From the NCBI GenBank assembly GCA_903844155.1, contig CAIMSU010000289.1:16345-80344 (forward strand): DNA of 64,000 bases. Reading direction: 5' to 3'. Source of the DNA: an uncultured Pseudomonadota bacterium (GTDB taxonomy: Bacteria > Myxococcota_A > UBA796 > SXON01). Shown here one piece after another: positions 8,653 through 17,245 of the stretch. The notes below the pieces were generated by a model. That model was given only the letters and a program-made list of their open reading frames with translations, was not told the origin of the DNA and made no database searches. A program made the position numbers and the translations under genes. Position 1 is the first letter of the stretch, and each line of letters starts with the position of its first letter.

Positions 8653-9711
8653 CTACGGCTTCACCGCCACGAGGCGGGCGAGAATCCCGTCCTCGATCAG
8701 CTCCTCGGTGCGCGCGAGCATCCATCGCTTAAACGACTCGGCGTGGTCGGCGTCGCCGAGGATCGCGTCGAGGGGCTCTCGGGCGTCAAGGAGGAACCAC
8801 CACTTCGAGGACGCCTCGCGCAGAACGGCATCGTCACGCAGCTCCCACCGGTGGACCGCGTCCTGAAACGGTCCGTCGTGCCAGAGCGCACTTGCCCGAG
8901 CGCTCTCGTGGTTGAGGTTCACCATGAACCGCAGATCGGGCACATCGGAGACGCGGAGGGCCCGACTCGCATTACCCGCGAACAAGCCAACGAACAGGCC
9001 GAAGTTCTCGTTCTCGATGAACGGAGCGGGCCAGATGAACCTCCCGAGGCGGCGGTGAGCCCGCTGGAGCTTCTCGCGTCGGCCATCCTCCTTCAGCACC
9101 CACGCTGCACCCGCCTTCACCAGCCGTCGCTGCACCGCCGAGGCCGCAGGCCCCATCCAGTCGGTCACCCGGTCGAAGGCGTCCCACGCCGGGACGAGGG
9201 CGGCGAGCGCGCCAGGATCAAGGTTCGGCATGGCGGCTCCAACAGCGTCGATGAGATGGTGAAGCTGCCGCCACACCGGCGGCGCCTCGGGCCAGGTGAG
9301 CGCCCGAAGCTCCCCCCACGTCGTCATCGGCAGCACTCCCGCGATCGCGTAAGGCACGGACCACCGGGCGATGGCGCTGACGCTCGCGCCAGGGTGACCC
9401 TTGACGTAGCGTTCGAGCTGCTCGGCGCTGGGCGGAGCCCAGGGCTTCAGCTCGATGATGAGGCGTTCGCCGCCGGACCAGCTCAGGTGGATGTCCGCCC
9501 GTCCCTCGCCGGCGACGACCTGGGTGACGACGGCCTGCGGGTTCGACGACGGCAGGACGCTCCAGGCCGGATGCGAGCGACGCAGCTCGGCCCAGACTCC
9601 GGGTAGCTCCAGCGCGGCGGCGAGCGCGTCTTCGAGGAAGCCTTCGTGCTGAACGACGCCTCCGCGGGCGCGGGCGTAGAGCTTCGCGGGGAGGTGGTCG
9701 GCGCGGGACAT
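8653..9711 (-). CDS. PD-(D/E)XK-like nuclease candidate 1
   Basis: A 352-aa protein. The ATG at 9711 is chosen because it lies 8 nt after the stop of the upstream gene and begins a plausible domain; a longer form would overlap that gene. The PD-(D/E)XK pattern is visible: an N-terminal Glu near residue 23, Asp73 in GEGRADIHLSW, and Glu87-x-Lys89 in RLIIELKPW, followed by an amphipathic segment (SAEQLERYV). This matches Mg-dependent restriction-like nucleases. The C-terminal ~200 residues match no family I recognise. With the next gene it forms a two-gene minus-strand unit between the DUF499 cluster and the recombinase. It could cut incoming DNA, or be an independent defence or hypothetical gene. 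Confidence 0.7.
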   Translation of the reverse strand: MSRADHLPAKLYARARGGVVQHEGFLEDALAAALELPGVWAELRRSHPAWSVLPSSNPQAVVTQVVAGEGRADIHLSWSGGERLIIELKPWAPPSAEQLERYVKGHPGASVSAIARWSVPYAIAGVLPMTTWGELRALTWPEAPPVWRQLHHLIDAVGAAMPNLDPGALAALVPAWDAFDRVTDWMGPAASAVQRRLVKAGAAWVLKEDGRREKLQRAHRRLGRFIWPAPFIENENFGLFVGLFAGNASRALRVSDVPDLRFMVNLNHESARASALWHDGPFQDAVHRWELRDDAVLREASSKWWFLLDAREPLDAILGDADHAESFKRWMLARTEELIEDGILARLVAVKP

Positions 9712-9719
9712 CCCGTTGT

Positions 9720-10799
9720 CTACCCTTCCGCGAGCCAGACTGCCCGCACCGCGGCCCGCAGTTGGCCTTCGTCGATGGCCTGCTGGCCCGTGAGGCGCTC
9801 GCCGCCGCCCTTCTTCAAAGCGCTGACGCCGACCCAGACGCCGGGGGTACCGTCCTTCCACCACACCCAGACCCATCCTCGGTATGGAAGCTTCGCCGAT
9901 ACGTATCGCCCCCCGTGGGATCCCTCCACGAAGGTGCGGCCGCACGATCCGGTGAGACCCGTGACGATCGCTTGAGCAACCTCACGGGCGGCGGCCTCGC
10001 GGGAGTCCCGCGACCCGGACGAATCGAGGGCTCCCGCAGCGTGGCTCGCCATCGTCAGGCCGAGCCATTCGGGGTGTTCCCCCGACGCCGGCAGCGCAGC
10101 GAGATCGACCCGGGCCACCGTGGCTCGCGCACCATCATGGCTGAAGTTGGCGCACGTCACGGCGCTCTCGACGCCGAGAATCTCCGGATGCTGCGAGACG
10201 AGCTGCTGGTACCAGTAGCGGTAGGGGGAGAGACGAATCAGGGCGCCCTGTTTCGCGTGATTGGCGTTGTAGTAATCCTCGCCCGAGTACCGCAATGGCC
10301 ACTCCGAACGGAGCCGCCATGCGTCCGGCAGGACGGTGAAGATGAGGTAGGGCACCGGCCGATCCTTGGCGGCGAACGCCTGCCACGCGGCGACGTCCTT
10401 CGGGGACAGGCGGGCGTCGCTGCTGTTCGGGCTTTCGAGATCGACGTAGAGCAGTTCGGCACGGTCGTACCCTCGCAGAAGGAGATCCGGCTGAAACTTG
10501 CCGCGATCCTCGTTTAGTCGAACGTCGATCTCTGGCACCGCGACGCGCGGGAGCGAAGCGGCGGCGGCGGCGATGATCCCCCAAAGTCGGGGGTGAGTGA
10601 AGTTCGACCCGGTCGTGGTGTGCTCGAAGGTGTCGAAGAAGGCCCTTGGAAGCAGGGCGGCAGGCGTCGCGTCCAGCCGCGCCTGGACGGCCACGAGAAG
10701 ATCGTCGGTGATTGACGAAGTAGCCGGGCCCGGGGGGCACGATGGGCTGGATGGGCTGGATGGGCTGGATGGGCTGGATGGGCTGGACGGTAACGGCAC
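9720..10799 (-). CDS. PD-(D/E)XK-like nuclease candidate 2, Pro-Ser repeat N-terminus
   Basis: A 359-aa protein lying 8 nt upstream of nuclease candidate 1. Residues 4-20 are a PSS repeat encoded by a 9-bp tandem repeat. A folded domain then begins near residue 30. A nuclease-like core is suggested by GKFQPDLLL (Asp105) and LLYVDLESPNSSD (Asp120-x-Glu122). The last acidic residue replaces the usual Lys, so this is a variant or possibly inactive PD-(D/E)XK site. The ATG at 10799 is the only good start, but it puts the repeat inside the protein; the true start may be further in. Substrate is unknown. Sharing an operon with candidate 1 suggests they act together. Confidence 0.6.
   Translation of the reverse strand: MPLPSSPSSPSSPSSPSSPSCPPGPATSSITDDLLVAVQARLDATPAALLPRAFFDTFEHTTTGSNFTHPRLWGIIAAAAASLPRVAVPEIDVRLNEDRGKFQPDLLLRGYDRAELLYVDLESPNSSDARLSPKDVAAWQAFAAKDRPVPYLIFTVLPDAWRLRSEWPLRYSGEDYYNANHAKQGALIRLSPYRYWYQQLVSQHPEILGVESAVTCANFSHDGARATVARVDLAALPASGEHPEWLGLTMASHAAGALDSSGSRDSREAAAREVAQAIVTGLTGSCGRTFVEGSHGGRYVSAKLPYRGWVWVWWKDGTPGVWVGVSALKKGGGERLTGQQAIDEGQLRAAVRAVWLAEG
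10741..10785. repeat. 9-bp tandem repeat (GATGGGCTG) x5
   Basis: Five exact head-to-tail copies of GATGGGCTG. In the minus-strand gene they encode repeated Pro-Ser-Ser. Because the unit is 9 nt, copy-number change keeps the reading frame, so this would alter tail length rather than switch the gene off. Confidence 0.9.
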
Positions 10800-10899
10800 G
10801 GATAGTGTCCACGGTGATCCAGCGGGCGTAACACCCGATTCCGACGGGTGGCGCTTCGTAATTATGTAAGGTATAACCTACACCCTCCCCACGGTCCCC
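10800..10899. promoter_or_regulatory. AT-rich divergent promoter candidate before recombinase
   Basis: This 100-nt gap separates the nuclease unit from the divergent recombinase. It holds one of the few AT-rich stretches of the region (10857-10879). TATAAC at 10872-10877 is a -10-like hexamer for the recombinase. The opposite strand carries ACATAAT at 10861-10867, a -10-like sequence for the nuclease pair. No clear -35 is seen. AGGT-ATA-ACCT forms a short interrupted palindrome across the -10, possibly an autorepression site. Confidence 0.45.
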
Positions 10900-12561
10900 A
10901 TGCCCCCAGCCCCTCCTGCCCCCCGCGCTCCCGCGCCCCCCGCCCGCTCCCCCGCCAACCGCTCCGCCCCGGTCAGCCCGGCGTCCCGCGCCTCCGCCCC
11001 GGTCCCGGCCGCCCCGCGCCGCGAAGCCGTCCTGTACGCCCGCGTGTCCTCGAAGGATCAGGAGAAGGAGGGCTTCTCGATCCCGGCCCAGCAGAAGCTC
11101 CTCCGCGGCTACGCCGACGACCAGAACCTGATGGTGGTCAAGGAGTTCACCGACGTGGAGACCGCGAAGCGGGCTGGTCGGACGCAGTTCGGCAAGATGC
11201 TGGAGTACCTCAAGAAGCACGAGAAGACCTGCAAGATCATCCTCGTGGAGAAGACTGACCGGCTCTACCGCAACCTCAAGGACTGGGTGACGCTCGACGA
11301 GCTGGACCTGGAGATCCACCTCGCGAAGGAGGGGGTCGTGCTCTCCGACGACTCCCGGTCGTCCGAGAAGTTCATGCACGGCATCAAGGTGCTCATGGCC
11401 AAAAACTACATCGACAACCTGTCGGAAGAGGCGTTCAAGGGGATGCGCGAGAAGGCCGCGCAGGGGATCTGGCCGAGCAAGGCCCCGCTCGGGTATCGCA
11501 ACGTGCCCCGGGCCGACGGGAAGAAGGGCGTTGAGACCGACCCGACCTCGGCCCCGGCGCTGACCAAGCTCTTCGAGGACGCCGCGGCCGGCAACCTTTC
11601 GATGAAGGATCTCACGAAGATGGCGAACGCCGCGGGGCTGCGGATGCGGAAGAGCGGCGGCAAGATCCACAACTCGACGCTGCACCGCATCCTGCGGAAC
11701 CCTTTCTACTTCGGCGAGTACGACTGGGCGGGCGAGCGCCACAACGGCACGCACCGACCCCTCGTGACCCGCGCGCTGTGGGAGCGCGTTCAGGCCGTCC
11801 TTGACGGCCGCTACAACGACCAGCACGGCAAGGAGCGCAAGAACGAGTTCCCGTTCAGCGGGCTCGTCCGGTGCGCGCACTGCGGCTGCATGCTCACGGC
11901 CGAGGTCAAGAAGGAGAAGTACGTCTACTACCACTGCACAGGAGCAAAGGGCGATTGCGGCGAGAAGTACGTCCGCCAGGAGGTGCTCTCCGAGCAGTTC
12001 ACCGAGGCGATGCAGGCGATCCGCTTCGACGCCGAGACCCTCGACCTGATGCGGGCTGCCCTGCGGTCCAGCCACGAGGACGAGGAGAAGTTCCACCGCG
12101 AGGCCGTCACCCGGCTCGAAGACGTCTGCGCTCGCCTCCAGAAGCGCATCGACGCCATGTACCTGGACAAGCTCGACGGTGTGATCGACGGCCCCTTCTT
12201 CGAGCGGCACGCCTCCGAGTGGCGCGAGGAGCAGCGCCGTACCCGCCGCCTGATCGTCGAGCACGAGACCGCCAACCAGTCCTACATGGAGGAGGGGATC
12301 CTGCTGCTGGAGCTGGCGCACGAGGCCGGGCGGCTCTTCGCCAAGCAGCCCGCCGACGAGCAGCGGAAGCTGCTTCTTTTCCTACTATCGAACTCGGAAT
12401 TCGGCGAAGGTGCGCTCACCGTTCATTGGCGGCAACCCTTCGATATACTTGCCGAATCTGTCGGTCCCGGAAGTGAGGATGGGGGAGCGAATTCCGTAGA
12501 ATCCGCTCCCCCATCCCGTTTGGTAGTCCCAACGGGATTCGAACCCGTGTCGCCGCCGTGA
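10900..12561 (+). CDS. Large serine recombinase
   Basis: A 553-aa site-specific recombinase of the resolvase/invertase superfamily. A Pro/Ala-rich leader of ~40 residues precedes the catalytic domain (LYARVSSKDQEKEGFSIPAQ; nucleophile about Ser50). The Recombinase domain follows (SEEAFKGMREKAAQGIW... PLGYRN), then a zinc beta-ribbon (CAHCGC... HCTGAKGDCG) and a coiled-coil region. The last ~28 codons are not typical of the family: they read through an 18-bp hairpin and then the antisense of tRNA-Glu (ending VVPTGFEPVSPP). This means the gene abuts, and probably fused to, its integration site. It most likely mobilised the adjacent defence genes; the distal attachment site is outside the window. 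Confidence 0.93.
   Translation: MPPAPPAPRAPAPPARSPANRSAPVSPASRASAPVPAAPRREAVLYARVSSKDQEKEGFSIPAQQKLLRGYADDQNLMVVKEFTDVETAKRAGRTQFGKMLEYLKKHEKTCKIILVEKTDRLYRNLKDWVTLDELDLEIHLAKEGVVLSDDSRSSEKFMHGIKVLMAKNYIDNLSEEAFKGMREKAAQGIWPSKAPLGYRNVPRADGKKGVETDPTSAPALTKLFEDAAAGNLSMKDLTKMANAAGLRMRKSGGKIHNSTLHRILRNPFYFGEYDWAGERHNGTHRPLVTRALWERVQAVLDGRYNDQHGKERKNEFPFSGLVRCAHCGCMLTAEVKKEKYVYYHCTGAKGDCGEKYVRQEVLSEQFTEAMQAIRFDAETLDLMRAALRSSHEDEEKFHREAVTRLEDVCARLQKRIDAMYLDKLDGVIDGPFFERHASEWREEQRRTRRLIVEHETANQSYMEEGILLLELAHEAGRLFAKQPADEQRKLLLFLLSNSEFGEGALTVHWRQPFDILAESVGPGSEDGGANSVESAPPSRLVVPTGFEPVSPP
12477..12516 (-). terminator. Hairpin downstream of tRNA-Glu
   Basis: An 18-bp stem with loop CGTA lies 4 nt after the encoded CCA of tRNA-Glu. 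On the minus-strand transcript all 18 positions can pair, with one G-U wobble. On the plus strand the same position (12490/12503) is an A-C mismatch. The better fit on the minus strand supports a role in ending the tRNA transcript, although no U-run follows. It lies inside the recombinase reading frame. Confidence 0.6.
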
Positions 12562-12596
12562 GAGGGCGGTGTCCTAGGCCTCTAGACGATGGGACC
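12521..12596 (-). tRNA. tRNA-Glu (anticodon CUC)
   Basis: A 76-nt cloverleaf with encoded CCA. The acceptor is GGTCCCA paired to TGGGACT (one G-U), the anticodon stem is CCGCC/GGCGG with loop CTCTCAC, and the T-arm is ACGGG-TTCGAAT-CCCGT. Anticodon CUC decodes GAG. The 3' half is overlapped on the opposite strand by the end of the serine recombinase. The gene lies close to gltX, whose product charges this tRNA. A small hairpin (GGACCGA/TCGGTCC) overlaps its 5' end at 12591-12609. Confidence 0.95.
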
Positions 12597-12704
12597 GAAA
12601 AATCGGTCCTGGCGTGACGGTCGGGGCTGAACCCGAGTGAACACGACGCTCACATCACGTCCGCCGTTCTAACCGGCCATCGCCGAGCGTCAAGCGCGGG
12701 CCGC

Positions 12705-12723
12705 CGCGGCCCCTTCGGCCGCG
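12705..12723 (-). terminator. Possible gltX terminator hairpin
   Basis: A 7-bp perfect GC stem (CGCGGCC/GGCCGCG) with loop CCTTC lies 15 nt after the gltX stop on the minus strand. There is no U-run, so it is only a candidate. Confidence 0.4.
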
Positions 12724-12738
12724 CTGCGTCATACAAGC

Positions 12739-14163
12739 CTACCCGATCGCGGCGCGCAACCTGCTCAATGACGCATCGCGGCCAAGCACGTGGAGCGTCT
12801 GGTAGAGCCCCGGCCCGGTCTTCTGGCCGCACAACGCCACCCTCACGGGCTGCGCGACCTTGCCGAGCTTCACCCCGTTCGCCTCGCACCACCCGTGGAC
12901 CGCAGCCTCCAACGCGGGCTCCGACCAGTCCGCTACCCCCTCGAGGACCTCGCCGACCCGGCTGAGCACGTCCCTGGCGCCCGGCAACGTTGCGGAAATG
13001 ACCGCCTCGTCTCTTGGATACTCATCCCCGAAGAACATCCGCGCCGCATCCGCGAGTTCAACCAGCGTGCGCGTCCGCTCCCGCAAGCACGCGACCAGCG
13101 CCTCCTCCCGCGGGTGCTCGGCCCACCCGCGCGCCGCAAAGAACGCTCGCGCCCGCATCGCCACCGTGGCGAGCGGCAGCGCACGCATCCAGTGCCCATT
13201 GACCCAGGCCAGCTTCTCGAGATCCCACTTCGCCCCGCCAGTGCCCAGACCCTGCGTGGTGAACACCACTTTAAGCTCGTCCAACGTGAATATCTCCTGA
13301 TCGCCGCAGGACCACCCCAGCCGAACCAGGTAGCCCAGCAGCGCCTCCGGATGAAACCCCAGCTCCCGGTACTCCCTGGTGGCTGTCGCGCCGTCGCGCT
13401 TGGATAGCTTTCGCCCGTCCTTCCCAAGGATCAACGGCATGTGTCCAAAGCGCGGCGGGGTTGCACCCATGGCTGCGTAGATGAGCAATTGCTTGGGTGT
13501 ATTGATCAGGTGCTCGTCCCCCCGCAACACATGAGTGATACGCATCGCCACGTCGTCCGCGACCACCACGAAATTGTACATCGGCATGCCGAACGCCCCG
13601 GCCTCCGCCCCGGACCGCGCGATGACGAAGTCCTCGATGTCCGCATTCGCAAATGAAACCGAACCTTTGACGAGGTCGTCGACGATGGTCTCACCCTCCG
13701 GCACTTTGAGACGTATCACGTGCTTGCCACACGTGGAATCCAGGTTCAACGCTCGGCAGTGGCCGTCATACCCCCGCCGCGACGCCTTGGACGCCTCCTG
13801 CTCGGCTCTGAGGCCATCGACGCGCTCCTCGGTACAGTTGCATCGATAGGCCCCACCGCTCTCCAGGAGCTGTGAAAGCACCGCTTCGTAGCTGGTCATC
13901 CGCTCGCTCTGCCGGTACGGCGGATGCGGGCCGCCAACGTCCGGGCCCTCATCCCAATCCAATCCAAGCCAACGCAGCTCGGCGAGCATCGCATCCTCAA
14001 AGGCCCGTTTTGAGCGCTCCAGGTCGGTGTCCTCGACGCGGATGATGAACTGCCCGCCCGACTTCCGTGCCAGCAACCAGTTGAAGATCGCTGTCCTCGC
14101 CCCACCGATGTGCAGGTTGCCCGTGGGGCTGGGGGCGAAGCGCAGACGCAGAGGCGTGGTCAT
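12739..14163 (-). CDS. gltX: Glutamyl-tRNA synthetase
   Basis: A 474-aa class I aminoacyl-tRNA synthetase that attaches glutamate to tRNA-Glu, in the cytoplasm. The HIGH-type motif is in the N-terminal Rossmann fold (FAPSPTGNLHIGGARTAIF). The KMSKS-type motif is KLSKRDG near residue 252, followed by the helical anticodon-binding region. Length is typical. The ATG at 14163 is chosen because it places RLRFAPSPTG at the usual distance; the open frame continues upstream but is not family-like. A Cys-containing insertion (YRCNCTEERV) is typical of zinc-bearing GluRS. The cognate tRNA-Glu lies just downstream. Confidence 0.97.
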   Translation of the reverse strand: MTTPLRLRFAPSPTGNLHIGGARTAIFNWLLARKSGGQFIIRVEDTDLERSKRAFEDAMLAELRWLGLDWDEGPDVGGPHPPYRQSERMTSYEAVLSQLLESGGAYRCNCTEERVDGLRAEQEASKASRRGYDGHCRALNLDSTCGKHVIRLKVPEGETIVDDLVKGSVSFANADIEDFVIARSGAEAGAFGMPMYNFVVVADDVAMRITHVLRGDEHLINTPKQLLIYAAMGATPPRFGHMPLILGKDGRKLSKRDGATATREYRELGFHPEALLGYLVRLGWSCGDQEIFTLDELKVVFTTQGLGTGGAKWDLEKLAWVNGHWMRALPLATVAMRARAFFAARGWAEHPREEALVACLRERTRTLVELADAARMFFGDEYPRDEAVISATLPGARDVLSRVGEVLEGVADWSEPALEAAVHGWCEANGVKLGKVAQPVRVALCGQKTGPGLYQTLHVLGRDASLSRLRAAIG

Positions 14164-14340
14164 GAGAAACTCGGGAGCACGCGCGGCTAACCCGGGCGCG
14201 GGGGATTCCGGCTCCCTTGGGCGGCTCGCCCGGCCCCGCTCCGTTCCAGATCCCACACGGAACGCCGCGTTACCCCCACACGGGTGACCCGCGACGCGCC
14301 CGGCGCGCCGGTTATGCCCCGGCGCGCGCTCGGAGCATCC

Positions 14341-14871
14341 ATGGACTACGAACCCCTCATCACAGAAGCCCAGATCGCCGAGCGCATGCCCGCGCTGGCC
14401 GCAGAAATCGCGCGCGGACTTCCCGATACACGCGAAGGCCTCGTCGTGGTCGGGCCGCTCAAGGGTTGCCTTGTGTTCATGGCCGACCTTTCGCGGGCGT
14501 TGTGGAAGGTCGGCGTGGCGCACGACTATGACTTCCTGCGGCTCGCGAGCTATGGCAAAGGCACCGAATCCACGGGGAAGGTGCAGATGGAGAGCGACCT
14601 CATCCACAGCGTAGCCGGCCGGCCGGTCCTCCTTGTCGACGACATCTGCGACAGCGGCCGCACGCTCACCTTCGCGCGCGCCCACCTGCTCACCCGCGGC
14701 GCCGCGAGCATCACCACGTCCGTGCTGATGGACAAGCCTGCTCGTCGCGCCGTTCCGTTCGCCGTCGACCACGTCGGGTTCACCATCCCGGACGCGTTCG
14801 TCGTCGGGTACGGCTGCGATCTGGCCGAGGCGCTCCGTGGCCTGCCGTACATCGGGCTCTACAAGGCCTGA
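14341..14871 (+). CDS. hpt: Hypoxanthine phosphoribosyltransferase
   Basis: A 176-aa purine-salvage enzyme that joins hypoxanthine or guanine to PRPP. The PRPP-binding loop is clear (VLLVDDICDSGRTL, residues ~97-110). The PLKGCLVFMADL segment near residue 40 and the C-terminal VVGYGCDLAEALRGLPYIG match the family. The ATG at 14341 has GGAG 6 nt upstream; an earlier in-frame ATG at 14284 adds a non-homologous tail. Its end overlaps the convergent dehydrogenase gene by 13 nt. Confidence 0.94.
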   Translation: MDYEPLITEAQIAERMPALAAEIARGLPDTREGLVVVGPLKGCLVFMADLSRALWKVGVAHDYDFLRLASYGKGTESTGKVQMESDLIHSVAGRPVLLVDDICDSGRTLTFARAHLLTRGAASITTSVLMDKPARRAVPFAVDHVGFTIPDAFVVGYGCDLAEALRGLPYIGLYKA

Positions 14872-17162
14872 CCCGGCCGCGCCTGTCGGACACCTGCGGC
14901 TCGAGCCGCAGCCGAGTCCTTCATCGGCAGGTGATCCCTGGGCTTTCCCTCAAACGCCGAAACCGCGTTGGCGATGGCCGCGGCGGTCGCAGCGAGTGCC
15001 GCATCCGCGGAGTCCACCTCGGCGTCCTCACCGTCCAGCCCCACGCCCTGCCAGGGGACGGCGTAGCCGATGATCGTCGGGCTGACCTTGCTTTTCAGCA
15101 CCCCGAGCATCCGGAACCGCGTCTCGGGCAGACCATCGGCCAAGGTCGCGACCTCCTCCGAGAGCGCCACGCCAACCCCCATGTGCGCGGATCCCTCCGC
15201 GACCCGGCGGATGTCCAACGGGTCCTGGTTCGGACCGCAGGGGACCGCGACGTGCACCTCCGTCAACTGGCCTTCGGGGCCGAGGATCGCGATGGCCGCG
15301 GCGTGACCGGAGCCGGCGTCCTCGTTCCCGCACGCCGACAGCTCCACCCCGATCAACCCCCCAAACCGGGCTGCCTGCTCGCGGAGGCCCTCGCCAAGGA
15401 CCCCCGCGGTGGCCTCCACAGGCCGCCAGGCGTCCGCGCCCGTCACCTCGGGGTCGCCCCAGAGGACGGTGAACAAGGCAGGATCAAGTCCGCTCTCACG
15501 CGCAACCAGGCGCACCAGCGCCGCGTCTCGGCCCTGCCCGAGCTCCGGCACGTTGCAGGTGAGCTCCACTCCATCGGCGCGGACCTTCGCGTGGATGCAA
15601 ACGTCGCCGAACCCCGTTCCGCCGCTGGCCAGCGCGACGCCACGCGCCTGCGGTGCCCCTGTCCAGACGGCTGCGAGCGCCCCAAGGAGCGCGCCCGCGA
15701 GAGGATCGGCGGAGGCCAGACGAACGTCCAACTGGTCGAGCCCGGCTCCTCTTGCGTAGGCATCCACCGCCGACTCGACGGCGAACGCCCCAAGCAGCAC
15801 CGTCGCCCCCCGCACCGCCCCGGCGGACTCGGCGCAGGCCGCCGCTCGGAGCGCCTCGACGAGACCTCCGCAAGCATACGGCAGGTCGAGAGTACCGAAC
15901 CGCCGATCAAGACCCCCGTCCTCGTCGACCTCGACCGTGAGCTCACCGATCCGCCCCAGCGCATCCCCCGTCACCGCCGCGGTCGCCGTCCCACCCGGCC
16001 GCCGCGGGTGCAGCCGCATCCCCTCCTCCAGATCCAACGACAGCTTCACAGGGCGCCCGGTTCGCATCGCGATCATCACCGCCGCCTTCGCAGGGATCGT
16101 ACTGGTCTTTCCACCGTAGCTCCCACCGGACGGCAGCACCCGGCTCTCGACGTCGAAGCCGAGGCCACGCAGCTCCGCCAACTCCGCCGCAGGGCGCTGC
16201 GATGCCGTGTACAGCCGGATCCGGCCCGACTCCAGCGGCACGGCGAGCACCGCCTCGGGCTCCAGATACACGGGATCACTCGTCGCAACGGTGACACATA
16301 TTGTGGACTGGACCCCGTCGCCCATGCGATCCGGGCGAGCGACCACGGGGCCACGCGAGTCCTCCTCCGCAGGCATGCCCGGAGTGAACGGCGCGACCAG
16401 CCCCCTCGCACGTGCCTTCGCAGCCGCCTGGGTATCGGCGTATACCGCCGCGAAAGGCTCGCACGCGTGGCGGACCTCGCGCGTCAAGACGAGTACGCCA
16501 TCGGCATCCGCGACCTCCACCGTCCCTACGGCGCCGGGCGCCCACACGAGCACCGCGTAGACCATGTCGGGCCGGACCAGGTCGTCGACGAACGGCCGCT
16601 CCCCGAGCACCTGCTCGCGGGCTTCTGGCCGGATGGAGGGTGGGATCTCGGACTCACCCCGCAGGCAGGCCCCGGCGAGCTTGATGCTGTCGACGATCCC
16701 GGTGTAGCCGGTGCACCGGCAGAGGTGGGGTGCGAGGGCGCGGTGAATCGCGTCGTCCGCGGGCGTCGGGCGCAGGCCGTCTTCGCCAGGGGCGAGGAGC
16801 GCCGACGCTGATAGCGCGATGCCCGGCGTGCAGTAGCCGCACTGCGTCCCGCCCTCGGCCTCGAAGGCAGCGGCGAGAGCGTCCCGGACGACGGGATCGA
16901 CGCCCTCCAGCGTGACGACGGACTTGCCGGCAAGGCTCTTGATGGGCAGCGTGCACGTCAGCCGCGGCTTGCCGTCGATGAGCGCGGTGCAGCACCCGCA
17001 TAGCCCCTGCGGTGCGCAGCCCGCCTTCATCGTCAGCACGCCGAGGGACTCCCGGAGCACGTCGAGGACGGAGGTTTTGGGGTCTGTCGAGACGGCGGTC
17101 TCGGCCCCGTTCAGCGTGAAGACGAACGTGGGGGCGACCGGTTCGGGCAACGGCTCAGACAA
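14859..17162 (-). CDS. Fused 2Fe-2S / molybdopterin dehydrogenase (xanthine dehydrogenase-like)
   Basis: A 767-aa protein fusing a plant-type ferredoxin plus [2Fe-2S] domain (GCAPQGLCGCC near residues 48-58; QCGYCTPGI; HLCRCTGYTGI) to the molybdopterin-binding large subunit (GGSYGGKTSTIPAKA; NVPELGQGRDA). No FAD domain is present, so electrons must pass to another partner. The arrangement resembles the selenium-dependent xanthine dehydrogenase-type fusions; actual substrate and selenium use cannot be judged. The start is set at TTG 17162, which has GGAG 6 nt upstream; the frame stays open further but is not homologous. mobA and moeA elsewhere in the window could supply cofactor. Confidence 0.85.
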   Translation of the reverse strand: MSEPLPEPVAPTFVFTLNGAETAVSTDPKTSVLDVLRESLGVLTMKAGCAPQGLCGCCTALIDGKPRLTCTLPIKSLAGKSVVTLEGVDPVVRDALAAAFEAEGGTQCGYCTPGIALSASALLAPGEDGLRPTPADDAIHRALAPHLCRCTGYTGIVDSIKLAGACLRGESEIPPSIRPEAREQVLGERPFVDDLVRPDMVYAVLVWAPGAVGTVEVADADGVLVLTREVRHACEPFAAVYADTQAAAKARARGLVAPFTPGMPAEEDSRGPVVARPDRMGDGVQSTICVTVATSDPVYLEPEAVLAVPLESGRIRLYTASQRPAAELAELRGLGFDVESRVLPSGGSYGGKTSTIPAKAAVMIAMRTGRPVKLSLDLEEGMRLHPRRPGGTATAAVTGDALGRIGELTVEVDEDGGLDRRFGTLDLPYACGGLVEALRAAACAESAGAVRGATVLLGAFAVESAVDAYARGAGLDQLDVRLASADPLAGALLGALAAVWTGAPQARGVALASGGTGFGDVCIHAKVRADGVELTCNVPELGQGRDAALVRLVARESGLDPALFTVLWGDPEVTGADAWRPVEATAGVLGEGLREQAARFGGLIGVELSACGNEDAGSGHAAAIAILGPEGQLTEVHVAVPCGPNQDPLDIRRVAEGSAHMGVGVALSEEVATLADGLPETRFRMLGVLKSKVSPTIIGYAVPWQGVGLDGEDAEVDSADAALAATAAAIANAVSAFEGKPRDHLPMKDSAAARAAGVRQARPGQAL

Positions 17163-17245
17163 CGAAGACTCCAGCAGCGCCGCAACGTAGCCCCTCCTCA
17201 ACCACACGACGCGCCTGCGAGACGGGTGGGAGGTTACCGGAAGGG

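Noticed and set aside
10135..12321. A 728-codon minus-strand frame across the recombinase, with PIQ repeats
   Set aside because: The repeats come from the 9-bp tandem array read in another frame; the plus-strand recombinase is motif-complete.
12739..14772. Extended gltX from a start at 14772
   Set aside because: The extra residues cover the antisense of hpt and are not family-like; GluRS begins at 14163.
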